Assembly: GCF_018449725.1 (NCBI RefSeq)
Contig: NZ_JAAVVC010000003.1
Span: 62,001 to 126,000 of the forward strand
Length of the DNA: 64,000 nt
DNA from: Pseudomonas sp. dw_612
GTDB lineage: Bacteria; Pseudomonadota; Gammaproteobacteria; Pseudomonadales; Pseudomonadaceae
Direction: 5' to 3'
The notes under the pieces were generated by a model. That model searched no databases, was not told the origin of the DNA, and saw nothing but the letters and a program-made list of their open reading frames with translations. Position numbers and translations under genes: made by a program. Positions 25,590 to 34,290 of this stretch are shown piece after piece. Within the stretch, counting starts at the first letter, position 1. Every line of letters starts with the position of its first letter.

Positions 25590-26897
25590 TTATAGAGTGC
25601 TGAAGAGCGGAAAAATCCCCATCAGCAACGCTGCAACCAGTATGCACATGCACACCAGCACTGCCCACTTGAGGGTAAAGCGCTGGTGATCACCAAATTC
25701 GATACCGGCCAGGGCCACCAACAGGTAAGTCGATGGAACCAGCGGGCTCAGCAGGTGGACGGGCTGGCCGACGATCGAGGCACGTGCCATTTCCACGGCG
25801 GTGATCCCGTAATGGCTGGCGGCCTCGGCAAGCACCGGTAACACGCCGTAATAAAATGCGTCGTTGGACATGAAGAAGGTGAACGGCATGCTCACCAGCG
25901 CCGTGATCACCGCCAGGTACGGGCCCAGGAACTCCGGGATGACCGCCAACAGACTTTTCGACATGGCATCCACCATGCCGGTGCCCGAAAGAATACCGGT
26001 GAAGATACCGGCCGCAAAGATCAACCCGACCACCGCCAGCACGCTACCGGCGTGGGCCGCAACGCGGTCCTTCTGCTGTTGCAGGCACGGATAGTTGACG
26101 ATCATCGCGATACTGAAGGCCACCATGAACAGCACTGGCAGCGGCAACAGGCCGGCGATCAAGGTGCACATCAGCGCAATGGTCAACGCGCCGTTGAACC
26201 AGATCAATTTCGGACGACGGGCGTCCGGGAACTGGGAAACGCTGATTTCACTGTGGTCCACTTCGTCGCCCGCCAGGTGCAGTTCACCCAGACGCGCACG
26301 TTCGCGTTTACCGTAGAAGTAGGCAATCGCCAGGATTGCCACCACACCGGCCAGCATCGCCGGAATCATCGGCACGAAAATGTCGGACGGGTCCACATGC
26401 AGCGCACTCGCAGCACGGGCGGTCGGGCCGCCCCACGGGGTCATGTTCATCACGCCGCCGGCGAGGATGATCAGGCCAGCCATGATTCGCGGGCTCATGC
26501 CGATGCGGCTGTAGAGCGGCAGCATGGCGGCCACGCAAATCATATAAGTGGTCGCGCCGTCACCATCGAGGGAGACAACGAGCGCCAGAACGGCGGTACC
26601 GACCGAAACTTTCAACGGGTCGCCCTTGACCAGTTTGAGGATCTTGCGCACGGCCGGGTCGAACAGGCCGGAGTCGATCATCAGGGCGAAATACAGAATG
26701 GCAAACATCAGCATCACGCCCGTCGGCGCAAGCTTGGTGATGCCTTCGAGCATCATTGGGCCGATCTTCGGCGCAAACCCACCGAACAGGGCGAAAATGA
26801 TTGGAATGATGATCAGGGCGATCAGCGCGGACAGGCGCTTGGTCATGATCAGGAACATGAACGTGATGACCATGGCAAAGCCAAGGAAAGTCAGCAT
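25590..26897 (-). CDS. CitMHS-family citrate:proton (metal) symporter
   Basis: A 435-residue transporter with about 11 helices. Family features include the SLDGDGATTYMI loop and GGVMNMTPWGGPTARAASAL, which are conserved in CitM/CitH transporters that import citrate, commonly as a complex with a divalent metal. The first residues MLTFLGFAMVITFMFLIMTKRLSAL form TM1. It occupies the place of citA of P. aeruginosa, near gltP. No two-component citrate sensor is adjacent. Confidence 0.92.
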   Translation of the reverse strand: MLTFLGFAMVITFMFLIMTKRLSALIALIIIPIIFALFGGFAPKIGPMMLEGITKLAPTGVMLMFAILYFALMIDSGLFDPAVRKILKLVKGDPLKVSVGTAVLALVVSLDGDGATTYMICVAAMLPLYSRIGMSPRIMAGLIILAGGVMNMTPWGGPTARAASALHVDPSDIFVPMIPAMLAGVVAILAIAYFYGKRERARLGELHLAGDEVDHSEISVSQFPDARRPKLIWFNGALTIALMCTLIAGLLPLPVLFMVAFSIAMIVNYPCLQQQKDRVAAHAGSVLAVVGLIFAAGIFTGILSGTGMVDAMSKSLLAVIPEFLGPYLAVITALVSMPFTFFMSNDAFYYGVLPVLAEAASHYGITAVEMARASIVGQPVHLLSPLVPSTYLLVALAGIEFGDHQRFTLKWAVLVCMCILVAALLMGIFPLFSTL

Positions 26898-27292
26898 GGG
26901 AATACTCCAGGCGTAGCGCGGCTAAGGAATGGGCGAACCGGGTGGGTCAGCGCAGAACGGGAAGCACGAGGCGTACGGGGGGAGTTGCAGCAAAGCGGCG
27001 GGTAGCAGAGGACATCAGAATCACCATTGTTGTTGTTAATTGGACCGTGCGAGCGATAAAACACAGGCATTGGCCAACCGGTCTGTTGCCGGTAGTGGGG
27101 GCGATCCTAATGGGGAAAGCTTTCATCAAGCTTTCGTTGCTGAAAGCATTGACCGGGCGTGTGACCGGTCGTCGGACGGAAGGTAAACCGAGTTGAGGCC
27201 TTCGCGAGCAAGCCCGCTCCCACATTGGAATGCATACCCTGTGGGAGCGGGCTTGCTCGCGAAGCGGTCAACACTGATGAGGAGTGAACACC
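26898..27292. other. Gap upstream of the citrate transporter, with REP palindrome
   Basis: A 395-bp divergent gap between the citrate transporter and the GFA gene. Apart from the REP palindrome at 27201-27263 and the ribosome-binding site of the GFA gene I see no feature. Confidence 0.5.
27201..27263. repeat. REP palindrome, GCGAGCAAGC family, copy 4
   Basis: Perfect arms TTCGCGAGCAAGCCCGCTCC... and complement around a 17-bp spacer, nearly identical to the copy at 22.6 kb. Confidence 0.92.
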
Positions 27293-27694
27293 ATGCGCGA
27301 CATCCATACCGGCGGTTGCCATTGCGGACATCTGCGCTATCAATTCAGCGGGCCGTTGCACGACATCGCCCACTGCCATTGCTCGATTTGCCGGCGCGTC
27401 AGCGGCGGGATCGTGACCACCTGGATCACCGTGCCCGCCTCAACGTTTGAGTGGAAGGGCGGGACACCGGCGCGGTACGACTCTTCCGAACACTGTGCGC
27501 GATATTTCTGCCCGACCTGTGGGGCGCAAGTTGCGCTGATCACCCAGCTCAGCCCCGAGAGCATCGACCTGACCATCGCCACCCTCGATCATCCGGAAAC
27601 CGCCCCGGCCGACCGACACATCTGGACCGACAGTCGCTTGCCCTGGCTGCATCTGGACGAACATTTGCCGAGTGAAGCCGAGGAAACGATCTGA
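27293..27694 (+). CDS. GFA family (glutathione-dependent formaldehyde-activating-like) protein
   Basis: A 133-residue zinc protein of the GFA/Mss4 fold. The cysteines are GGCHCG near the start, CHCSICRR around residue 30 and FCPTCGAQV around residue 73, the typical arrangement. Despite the name, most members have no proven enzyme role. The ATG at 27293 is preferred over an in-frame GTG nine bases upstream because GAGGAG lies 9 bp before it. Its stop directly abuts the stop of the next, opposing gene (TGATCA). Confidence 0.88.
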   Translation: MRDIHTGGCHCGHLRYQFSGPLHDIAHCHCSICRRVSGGIVTTWITVPASTFEWKGGTPARYDSSEHCARYFCPTCGAQVALITQLSPESIDLTIATLDHPETAPADRHIWTDSRLPWLHLDEHLPSEAEETI

Positions 27695-28021
27695 TCAGAA
27701 AATAGACAGATTCAGCGGCCGGATCGCGCCCATCCACACCGCGTGTTCGGTGTGGTCGAGCAAGTCATCGCCGGTGTCCGGGTGCAGGAACACCACCAAA
27801 CCGTTGCGATTGAGCGCCAGCCACGGCAGCACCTCGCCGATGAGCTCCGGCCCGAACGCCAGTTGGCAGCTCCAGTCCGGATGCGGACCGACCGGACGTT
27901 CGTGTACGCGGCCCATCTTCAACGGGAACAGCTTGGCCGCCTGCTCACACAAGGCCCTGGCCTGGTCGATGGTGTTGGCGTCGAAATAGACGTGGGCGTG
28001 GTAGCCCGTGATCTGCTGCAT
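27695..28021 (-). CDS. DOPA 4,5-dioxygenase family protein
   Basis: A 108-residue protein of the DODA family (ferredoxin-like fold). The N-terminal GYHAHVYFD, the internal PVGPHPDWSCQLAF and HPDTGDDLLDHTEHAVWMG supply the conserved histidines. Plant and fungal relatives open the DOPA ring; the bacterial substrate is unknown. The start is the ATG giving MQQITGYHAH; the 11 codons upstream lack conservation. It is convergent with the GFA gene with no gap. Confidence 0.87.
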   Translation of the reverse strand: MQQITGYHAHVYFDANTIDQARALCEQAAKLFPLKMGRVHERPVGPHPDWSCQLAFGPELIGEVLPWLALNRNGLVVFLHPDTGDDLLDHTEHAVWMGAIRPLNLSIF

Positions 28022-28104
28022 TTGAACCTCTCGAAATCCCGGTCGAACCCTCACCGTTTCCTACAGGTCACACGCCATATAGGTAGGAAACAAGGAACTC
28101 AGCC

Positions 28105-28770
28105 ATGAAAAATGCCGAAACCCCGGTGGTGAAAGTGGTGCTCTATGGTGCCATGAGTAGCCTGGGCAGTGCGCTGATGGCTGAAATGCTGCGGCGCCAG
28201 CATGAAGTGATCGCGATCCTCGATGACCTGACGGCGCTGGCGCCACGACCGGGTCTGCGTACCAAGAATGGCGATCTGTTCGACGCCGAACGGGTCAAGC
28301 AAAGCGTGGCCGGTTGTTCGGCGGTGATCTGTTTACTGGACGCACCAGGGCTGCCGATCAACAGCGAACACGTGGAAAAAACCATCGTGCCCGGCCCGGT
28401 CGAGCAGGTGCTGGCGGTGGATGCGTTGATCGACGGCATGCAAGCCGCCGGCATTGGCCGCTTGTTTGTGGTGGGGCATTTTGAGGAGCTGGACGAGCCC
28501 GAGGTGGAGGACGACCTGCAGCACCACGCTGCCGAGGAAATCCTCGATGCCCTGCAAAGCAGCGGCCTGCAATGGACGTTGGTCGATGCGCCGCGCGGCG
28601 TTGCCGGGCTGACCATCGAGCATTTCAGTCAGGTCAGCACCAGCCTGGAGCCGGGTCTGGCCGAACCGCTTGAGCGGTTGAACCGGGTCGCCATCGGTAT
28701 TGCCGATGAGCTGCGGTTGAACCTGCATGTGGCCGAGCATGTGAGTTTTGTGGCGGCTTCCGAACCGTAA
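28105..28770 (+). CDS. NAD(P)-binding Rossmann-fold protein
   Basis: A 221-residue protein related to NAD(P)H-binding YwnB/SDR-like enzymes. The N-terminal beta-alpha unit VVLYGAMSSLGSALMAEMLRR has a degenerate glycine motif, followed by GDLFDAERV and CSAVICLLDAPG, which matches the NmrA/YwnB layout. No SDR catalytic YxxxK is seen, so it may be a sensor or reductase of unknown substrate. An AAGGA ribosome-binding site lies just upstream. Function cannot be assigned. Confidence 0.75.
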   Translation: MKNAETPVVKVVLYGAMSSLGSALMAEMLRRQHEVIAILDDLTALAPRPGLRTKNGDLFDAERVKQSVAGCSAVICLLDAPGLPINSEHVEKTIVPGPVEQVLAVDALIDGMQAAGIGRLFVVGHFEELDEPEVEDDLQHHAAEEILDALQSSGLQWTLVDAPRGVAGLTIEHFSQVSTSLEPGLAEPLERLNRVAIGIADELRLNLHVAEHVSFVAASEP

Positions 28771-28772
28771 AT

Positions 28773-28858
28773 GATCGCAGCCTGCGGCAGCTCCTACAGG
28801 GGTCGGCATCGCTTATTTGCCGTACACGATCCTGTAGGAGTTGCCGAAGGCTGCGATC
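28773..28858. repeat. REP palindrome, GATCGCAGCC family, copy 1
   Basis: Arms GATCGCAGCCTGCGGCAGCT and the inverted AGTTGCCGAAGGCTGCGATC lie in the convergent gap between the Rossmann protein and the LysR gene. This is a third, distinct REP sequence class. Confidence 0.88.
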
Positions 28859-28867
28859 TTTTGCCCT

Positions 28868-29818
28868 TTACACCGCAATCGACGGAAACGGCAAACCGGT
28901 CAACGATTGCGCACTGCTGGCCTGTTCCGCCATTAACCAGTCCACAAATTGTTTAATCAGCACGCCCCGGCGTTTGCGCTGGGGCAACACCACGTAATAA
29001 CCCAATCGGGATATCACCGTGTCGGCAATCGGCCGACACAACAAACCCTGGGCCAGCAAGTTATCCACAAGGTGCCGCCAACCGATGGCCACGCCCTGGC
29101 CGCCAATCGCGGCCTGGATCAACAAGGTGTAATTGTCGAAACGCAGCTGTCCCGGCGCTGGCGCCGAAGTTATCCCCAGCTCACGGAACACGCCGCTCCA
29201 GTCGAACCAGTTGCTGCTGTTTTCACCGCGCAGGTGCAGCAGGGGCAGTTCCAGCAACGACTGGACGGGCAAGGGCAGGGCGCGATCCTTCAACAACAAA
29301 GGACTGCACACGGGGAACACTTCCTCGCTAAACAACCAATGGCTTTCACCCTGTTTAAAACGCCCGTCGCCAAACAACACCGCGACGTCGATATCGGTGC
29401 GCAGCATGTTGTGATTACGTTCGCTGGTGACGAGGCTGACATCGACTTGAGGATTGGCTTCGTGAAAGCGATGCAGGCGCGGCATCAGCCAATAAGCGGC
29501 GAACGCGAAATCGGTGGCGACTTGCAGCACCTCATGGGATTGCTGTGCGCTGATCGCGGTCAATCCGGCGTCGATATTCTGCAAACCGAGCTTAACTTGC
29601 TCGAAAAGTATCATCCCGGTCTCGGTCAGTTCAATACCGCGATAGATGCGATCAAACAGCCGTGTGCCCAGTTGTTCCTCCAACCGCTTGATCTGCTGGC
29701 TGATCGCCGGCTGAGTAGTGCCAAGTTCCACCGCAGCGGCGGTAAAGCTGTGCTGACGCGCCGCTGATTCGAAAGCGCGCAACAGATCGAGGGACAAATC
29801 ACCGAGGGCGTCATACAT
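28868..29818 (-). CDS. LysR-type regulator of choline-sulfate use
   Basis: A 316-residue LysR regulator. The N-terminal winged HTH includes FTAAAVELGTTQPAISQQIKRLEEQLG; the C-terminal effector domain follows. It is transcribed divergently from betC, the classical position of the choline-sulfate utilisation regulator, and corresponds to the LysR gene beside betC in P. aeruginosa. It probably activates betC and the downstream genes in response to choline sulfate or a derivative. Confidence 0.9.
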   Translation of the reverse strand: MYDALGDLSLDLLRAFESAARQHSFTAAAVELGTTQPAISQQIKRLEEQLGTRLFDRIYRGIELTETGMILFEQVKLGLQNIDAGLTAISAQQSHEVLQVATDFAFAAYWLMPRLHRFHEANPQVDVSLVTSERNHNMLRTDIDVAVLFGDGRFKQGESHWLFSEEVFPVCSPLLLKDRALPLPVQSLLELPLLHLRGENSSNWFDWSGVFRELGITSAPAPGQLRFDNYTLLIQAAIGGQGVAIGWRHLVDNLLAQGLLCRPIADTVISRLGYYVVLPQRKRRGVLIKQFVDWLMAEQASSAQSLTGLPFPSIAV

Positions 29819-29865
29819 AAGCTGTGCTTATCCTAGTCATTGCCTGGCATGGGCTTTACCACAAA

Positions 29866-29884
29866 GAGCATGGCCTACATGCTC
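29866..29884. promoter_or_regulatory. Candidate LysR operator between regulator and betC
   Basis: The perfect inverted repeat GAGCATG-GCCTA-CATGCTC lies at 48 bp from the LysR start and 49 bp from the betC start. Its dyad and central position fit a LysR recognition site shared by both promoters. Confidence 0.5.
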
Positions 29885-29932
29885 GGTCGCAGCACTCTCG
29901 CATAAATATTCACTATGGAATGCCGCGATCAC

Positions 29933-31447
29933 ATGAAGCGCAAGAATATTCTTTTCATCATGGCCGATCAGATGGCCGCGCCAATGTTGCCGTTCTACGG
30001 CCCTTCGCCCATCAAACTCCCGAATCTCAGTCGCCTCGCCGCCGAAGGCGTGGTGTTCGACGCCGCGTATTGCAACAGCCCGTTGTGCGCGCCGTCGCGC
30101 TTTACCCTGGTCAGCGGTCAGTTGCCGAGCAAGATTGGCGCTTACGACAACGCCGCCGATTTCCCCGCCGACGTCCCGACCTATGCCCACTACCTGCGTC
30201 GCCTCGGCTACCGCACCGCGCTGTCGGGCAAGATGCATTTCTGCGGCCCGGACCAACTTCACGGCTACGAAGAACGCCTGACCAGTGACATCTACCCGGC
30301 CGACTACGGCTGGTCGGTGAACTGGGACGAACCGGACGTGCGTCCGACCTGGTTCCACAACATGTCGTCTGTGCTGCAAGCCGGGCCGTGCGTGCGCACC
30401 AATCAACTGGATTTCGACGAAGAGGTGGTATTCAAGGCCCAGCAGTACTTGTTCGATCACATTCGCGAGGACGGCGATCAGCCGTTTTGCCTGACCGTGT
30501 CGATGACCCACCCACACGACCCGTACACCATTCCCAAGGCTTTCTGGGATATGTACGACGACGCCGACATCCCGTTGCCTACAACCCCAGCGCAGACGGA
30601 ACTCGATCCGCACTCCCAGCGTTTACTCAAGGTCTACGATCTATGGGACAAGCCGCTGCCTGTGGATAAGATTCGCGACGCCCGCCGTGCGTATTTTGGT
30701 GCGTGCAGCTATATCGACAGCAACGTCGGCAAACTCCTGCAAACCCTCGAAGAAACAGGCCTGATCGATGACACCATCATCGTTTTCTCTGGCGACCATG
30801 GCGACATGCTCGGCGAGCGTGGTCTCTGGTACAAAATGCACTGGTTCGAAATGGCCGCCCGCGTGCCCCTGTTGATCAGTGCGCCTGGGCAATTCGGGGC
30901 GGGCCGGGTCAGTGCGGCGGTGTCCACGGCGGATCTGCTGCCAACCTTCGTCGAACTGGCTGGCGGTTCTTTGGAAGCCAATTTGCCGCTGGACGGCCGC
31001 TCGCTGGTGTCGCACCTGCAAGGGCAGGGCGGTCACGACGAGGTGTTCGGCGAATACATGGCCGAAGGCACCATCAGCCCATTGATGATGATTCGTCGCG
31101 GGGCCTACAAATTCATCTACAGCGAAGACGACCCGTGTCTACTCTTCGACGTACAGAACGACCCACGCGAACAGGAAGAACTCAGCCAGTCGCCGCAACA
31201 TCGCCAACTGTTCGACGATTTTCTCGCTGAAGCCCGGGCCAAATGGAATATTCCGGCGATCCACCAACAGGTCCTCGACAGCCAGCGGCGCCGGCGTTTT
31301 GTTGCCGACGCCCTGACTATCGGCAAGCTGAAGAGCTGGGATCACCAGCCGCTGGTAGACGCCAGTCAGCAGTACATGCGCAACCACATCGACCTTGATG
31401 ACCTGGAGCGCAAAGCACGTTATCCACAACCCTGCCAAAACCAATAA
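29933..31447 (+). CDS. betC: Choline-sulfatase BetC
   Basis: A 504-residue sulfatase that hydrolyses choline O-sulfate to choline and sulfate. The formylglycine motif CAPSR is at 52-56 (Cys is oxidised to the catalytic aldehyde), metal-binding residues occur in MADQMAAP and in FSGDHGDMLGERGLW, and the C-terminal choline-sulfatase extension is present. The ATG giving MKRKNILFIMADQ is preferred over one six codons earlier. It is cytosolic (no signal). The substrate-binding protein gene follows after 16 bp. Confidence 0.95.
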   Translation: MKRKNILFIMADQMAAPMLPFYGPSPIKLPNLSRLAAEGVVFDAAYCNSPLCAPSRFTLVSGQLPSKIGAYDNAADFPADVPTYAHYLRRLGYRTALSGKMHFCGPDQLHGYEERLTSDIYPADYGWSVNWDEPDVRPTWFHNMSSVLQAGPCVRTNQLDFDEEVVFKAQQYLFDHIREDGDQPFCLTVSMTHPHDPYTIPKAFWDMYDDADIPLPTTPAQTELDPHSQRLLKVYDLWDKPLPVDKIRDARRAYFGACSYIDSNVGKLLQTLEETGLIDDTIIVFSGDHGDMLGERGLWYKMHWFEMAARVPLLISAPGQFGAGRVSAAVSTADLLPTFVELAGGSLEANLPLDGRSLVSHLQGQGGHDEVFGEYMAEGTISPLMMIRRGAYKFIYSEDDPCLLFDVQNDPREQEELSQSPQHRQLFDDFLAEARAKWNIPAIHQQVLDSQRRRRFVADALTIGKLKSWDHQPLVDASQQYMRNHIDLDDLERKARYPQPCQNQ

Positions 31448-31463
31448 TGTGAAGGGGAAGTCC

Positions 31464-32384
31464 ATGCAAAGGTTATCCACAGTACTAACGGTCGGGCTTC
31501 TGGCTCTGGGCAGTGCATCGGCGTACGCCGACCAGAGCTGCGAGACAGTGAAAATGGCCGATCCGGGTTGGAGCGACATCGCCGCGACCAACGCCATCAC
31601 CGGGTTTCTGCTGGACGGCATGGGCTACAAGGCCAAAGTCGACACCCTCGCGGTGCCGATCACCTTTGGCGGTTTGAAGGATGGTCAGGTCGACGTCTTT
31701 TTGGGTAATTGGATGCCGGCGCAGCAGGGCTTCTACGACAAGTTCGTCGCCACGGGTGACGTGACGCAACTGGCGAAAAACCTCGACGGCACCGAGTTCA
31801 CCCTGGCGGTGCCGGACTACGTCTGGGACGCGGGTGTGCATAATTTTGCCGACCTGAACAAATACGCCGACAAGTTCGACAAGAAGATCTACGGCATCGG
31901 CTCCGGCGCCCCGGCGAACATCTCGCTGCAGGACATCATCAAGAAGAACGACTTCGAACTCGGCCAGTGGAAGCTGATCGAGTCCAGCGAGCAGGCGATG
32001 CTGGCCGAAGTGTCCCGCGCCGTGAAGAAACAGAAGTTCGTGACCTTCCTCGGCTGGACCCCGCACCCGATGAACGTGCAGTTGAAAATGCATTACTTGA
32101 AGGGCGGCGAGAAGTATTTCGGCGACACCGGAGCGGTTTATACATTGACCCGCAAAGGTTATGCACAGGCCTGCCCGAACGTCGGCAAACTGCTCACCAA
32201 CCTGAGTTTCACCCAGGAAATGGAGAACAGCATCATGGCCGAGGTGGTGAACAAGAAGGTCAGCAATGCTGAGGCGGTGAAGGCGTGGATCAAGGCCAAT
32301 CCGGCAGTGCTGGATAAATGGCTGGATGGCGTGAAGACCGTGGATGGCAAGGATGCGTTGGGGGCGGTGAAAGCCAAGCTTTGA
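31464..32384 (+). CDS. Choline-type ABC transporter substrate-binding protein
   Basis: A 306-residue periplasmic protein with a signal peptide (MQRLSTVLTVGLLALGSASAYA). It belongs to the ChoX/ProX group (OpuAC fold) that binds quaternary amines through an aromatic box; MADPGWSDIAATNAI, LGNWMPAQQ and FLGWTPHPMN are the conserved segments. No ATPase or permease lies nearby, so it must share a core transporter elsewhere, as Pseudomonas CbcX/BetX/CaiX proteins do. The ligand is probably choline or choline sulfate. Confidence 0.9.
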   Translation: MQRLSTVLTVGLLALGSASAYADQSCETVKMADPGWSDIAATNAITGFLLDGMGYKAKVDTLAVPITFGGLKDGQVDVFLGNWMPAQQGFYDKFVATGDVTQLAKNLDGTEFTLAVPDYVWDAGVHNFADLNKYADKFDKKIYGIGSGAPANISLQDIIKKNDFELGQWKLIESSEQAMLAEVSRAVKKQKFVTFLGWTPHPMNVQLKMHYLKGGEKYFGDTGAVYTLTRKGYAQACPNVGKLLTNLSFTQEMENSIMAEVVNKKVSNAEAVKAWIKANPAVLDKWLDGVKTVDGKDALGAVKAKL

Positions 32385-32414
32385 TTGGTGATCCTGGGGT
32401 TGTGTTGGACTCAG

Positions 32415-32575
32415 GATCGACCCCTCTCCCCAGAGGGGAGACGGGGAAAGGGAGCCGATCTTCATGCTGTTCTTAACCTGAGATCGACTCGGGCGTTCAG
32501 GTCGATGTAGCTCCAGAGAACAACACGGTCAGTCCCCTCGCCCCTTTGGGGAGAGGGTTAGGGAGAGGGGTCGAT
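32415..32575. repeat. Inverted repeat with CCCCTCTCCC ends
   Basis: Perfect 16-bp terminal inverted repeats (GATCGACCCCTCTCCC and its complement) enclose a segment that also holds internal CCCCTC/GAGGGG complements. It resembles a palindromic dispersed repeat rather than a terminator, as no T run follows. Only one copy is in the window. Confidence 0.7.
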
Positions 32576-32634
32576 CGAACTGGCACCCCTCACACCCTGT
32601 TACCCTTTGCGCAAACTCCCACCCGAGAGGACCC

Positions 32635-34203
32635 ATGGCCTTCCCCAGCCGCCATTCACTCTTCCCGTTTCTCAGTTGGCTACCGCGCCAGACCCGCGCC
32701 AGTGTCGGCCGCGATCTGATCGTCGGCCTCAGCGGTGCGATTCTCGCGCTGCCGCAGTCTATTGCCTACGCGCTGATCGCCGGTCTCCCACCGGAATACG
32801 GTTTATATGCCGCCATCATCCCGGTGCTGATCGCCTGTCTGTGGGGTTCGTCGTGGCATCTGATCTGCGGTCCTACGGCGGCGATTTCCATCGTCCTGTA
32901 CGCCAGCGTCAGTCCACTGGCAGTGCCGGCGTCCCAGGACTACATCACCTTGATCCTGCTTCTTACGCTCCTGGCCGGGATTTTCCAGTGGTTGTTGGGA
33001 ATGCTGCGTTTCGGCGCGCTGGTTAATTTCGTCTCGCACTCGGTGGTGCTGGGCTTCACCCTCGGCGCGGCGGTGGTAATCGCCATTGGGCAGATGCCGA
33101 ACCTGTTGGGGATGGCCTTGCCCAATCAGGCCACGGCGCTCAACAGCCTGATGACCTTGATCATGCACCTCGGGGCTGTGGATAAACCGTCGCTGGTGCT
33201 GGGCCTGGCCACGGTGGTGGTCGGTATCGTTCTGAAACTGCTGCTGCCGCGCTGGCCGACGCTGTTGATCACGCTGGTGCTAAGCGGTTTGCTGGTCTGG
33301 TTCTGGCCCGCGATGTTCGGCCATGTGAAATTGGTCAGCGCGTTTTTCGGACGGCTGCCGCCCTTCAGCGCGCTGCCGCTGGATTTGGACTTGATCCTGC
33401 GTCTGCTGCCCAGCGCAGTGGCGGTCGGCATGCTCGGGCTCGTGACCAGTCTGTCGATTGCCCGTTCCCTGTCGGCCCGTTCGCAACAGTTACTCGACGC
33501 GAATCAGGAAGTCCGCGCCCAGGGTCTGTCGAACATGGTCGGTGCGTTTTTTTCCGGATCGTTGTCAGCCGGTTCTTTCACCCGCTCGGGCCTGAGCTAC
33601 GAAGCAGGCGCCTGTTCGCCGCTAGCCGGGGTGTTCTCGGCGTTGTGGGTGGCGCTGTTCGCGATCTTCGGTGCCGGGTTGATCGCGCACATTCCGATTC
33701 CGGCCATGGCCGGCAGCATTCTGTTGATCGCCTGGGGCTTGGTGGACCATCGCGGCATTCGCGCCTTGCTGCGGGTCAGCCGCGCCGAATTCGCAGTCAT
33801 GGCCCTGACCTGTGTCGCCACGTTGCTGCTGGAATTGCAGACGGCGATCTATGCCGGGGTGCTGGCGTCGCTGTTCTTCTACCTCAAGCGCACCTCGCAA
33901 CCGCGGGTGCAGCACTGGCGTGATGGCGATGAAGATATTCTGCGGGTCGGCGGCTCGATCTTCTTTGGCGCCAGCCATTACCTGCAAGTGCGCCTGCAAC
34001 GGATGCACGGCGCGCGGGTGGTGATCGAGGCGCAGCAGATCAACTTCATCGACTATTCGGGGGTGGAAATGTTGCACCAGGAAGCGCGGCGGCTGTTGCG
34101 TCAGGATCGCAGCCTGACCTTGCGCGGTGCACGGCCGCCGGTGGTGGAGGAGTTGCGCAAGCTCGAAGGGGCGGAGAAGTGCCCGATCCGGTTTGAGGAC
34201 TGA
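32635..34203 (+). CDS. SulP-family sulfate transporter with STAS domain
   Basis: A 522-residue transporter of the SLC26/SulP family. About 10-12 helices occupy 1-410, with the signature ALPQSIAYALIAGLPPEYGLYAAIIPVL, and a shortened STAS domain occupies about 430-520 (INFIDYSGVEMLHQEARRL). It lies downstream of betC and the choline-binding protein, as in P. aeruginosa, so it probably handles the sulfate released from choline sulfate or imports choline sulfate or sulfate. A 250-bp gap with a dispersed repeat separates it from the binding protein. Confidence 0.92.
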   Translation: MAFPSRHSLFPFLSWLPRQTRASVGRDLIVGLSGAILALPQSIAYALIAGLPPEYGLYAAIIPVLIACLWGSSWHLICGPTAAISIVLYASVSPLAVPASQDYITLILLLTLLAGIFQWLLGMLRFGALVNFVSHSVVLGFTLGAAVVIAIGQMPNLLGMALPNQATALNSLMTLIMHLGAVDKPSLVLGLATVVVGIVLKLLLPRWPTLLITLVLSGLLVWFWPAMFGHVKLVSAFFGRLPPFSALPLDLDLILRLLPSAVAVGMLGLVTSLSIARSLSARSQQLLDANQEVRAQGLSNMVGAFFSGSLSAGSFTRSGLSYEAGACSPLAGVFSALWVALFAIFGAGLIAHIPIPAMAGSILLIAWGLVDHRGIRALLRVSRAEFAVMALTCVATLLLELQTAIYAGVLASLFFYLKRTSQPRVQHWRDGDEDILRVGGSIFFGASHYLQVRLQRMHGARVVIEAQQINFIDYSGVEMLHQEARRLLRQDRSLTLRGARPPVVEELRKLEGAEKCPIRFED

Positions 34204-34280
34204 AAAGATCGCAGCCTTCGGCAGCTCCTACAGTGGATTGGCGTTCACCCTGTAGGAGCTGCCGAAGGCTGCGATCTTTT
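34203..34280. repeat. REP palindrome, GATCGCAGCC family, copy 2
   Basis: Arms AAAAGATCGCAGCCTTCGGC and complement start at the last base of the SulP stop codon and end 10 bp before the aroE stop. The 3' TTTT means it may also act as a bidirectional terminator. Confidence 0.92.
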
Positions 34281-34290
34281 GATTTTGCTC

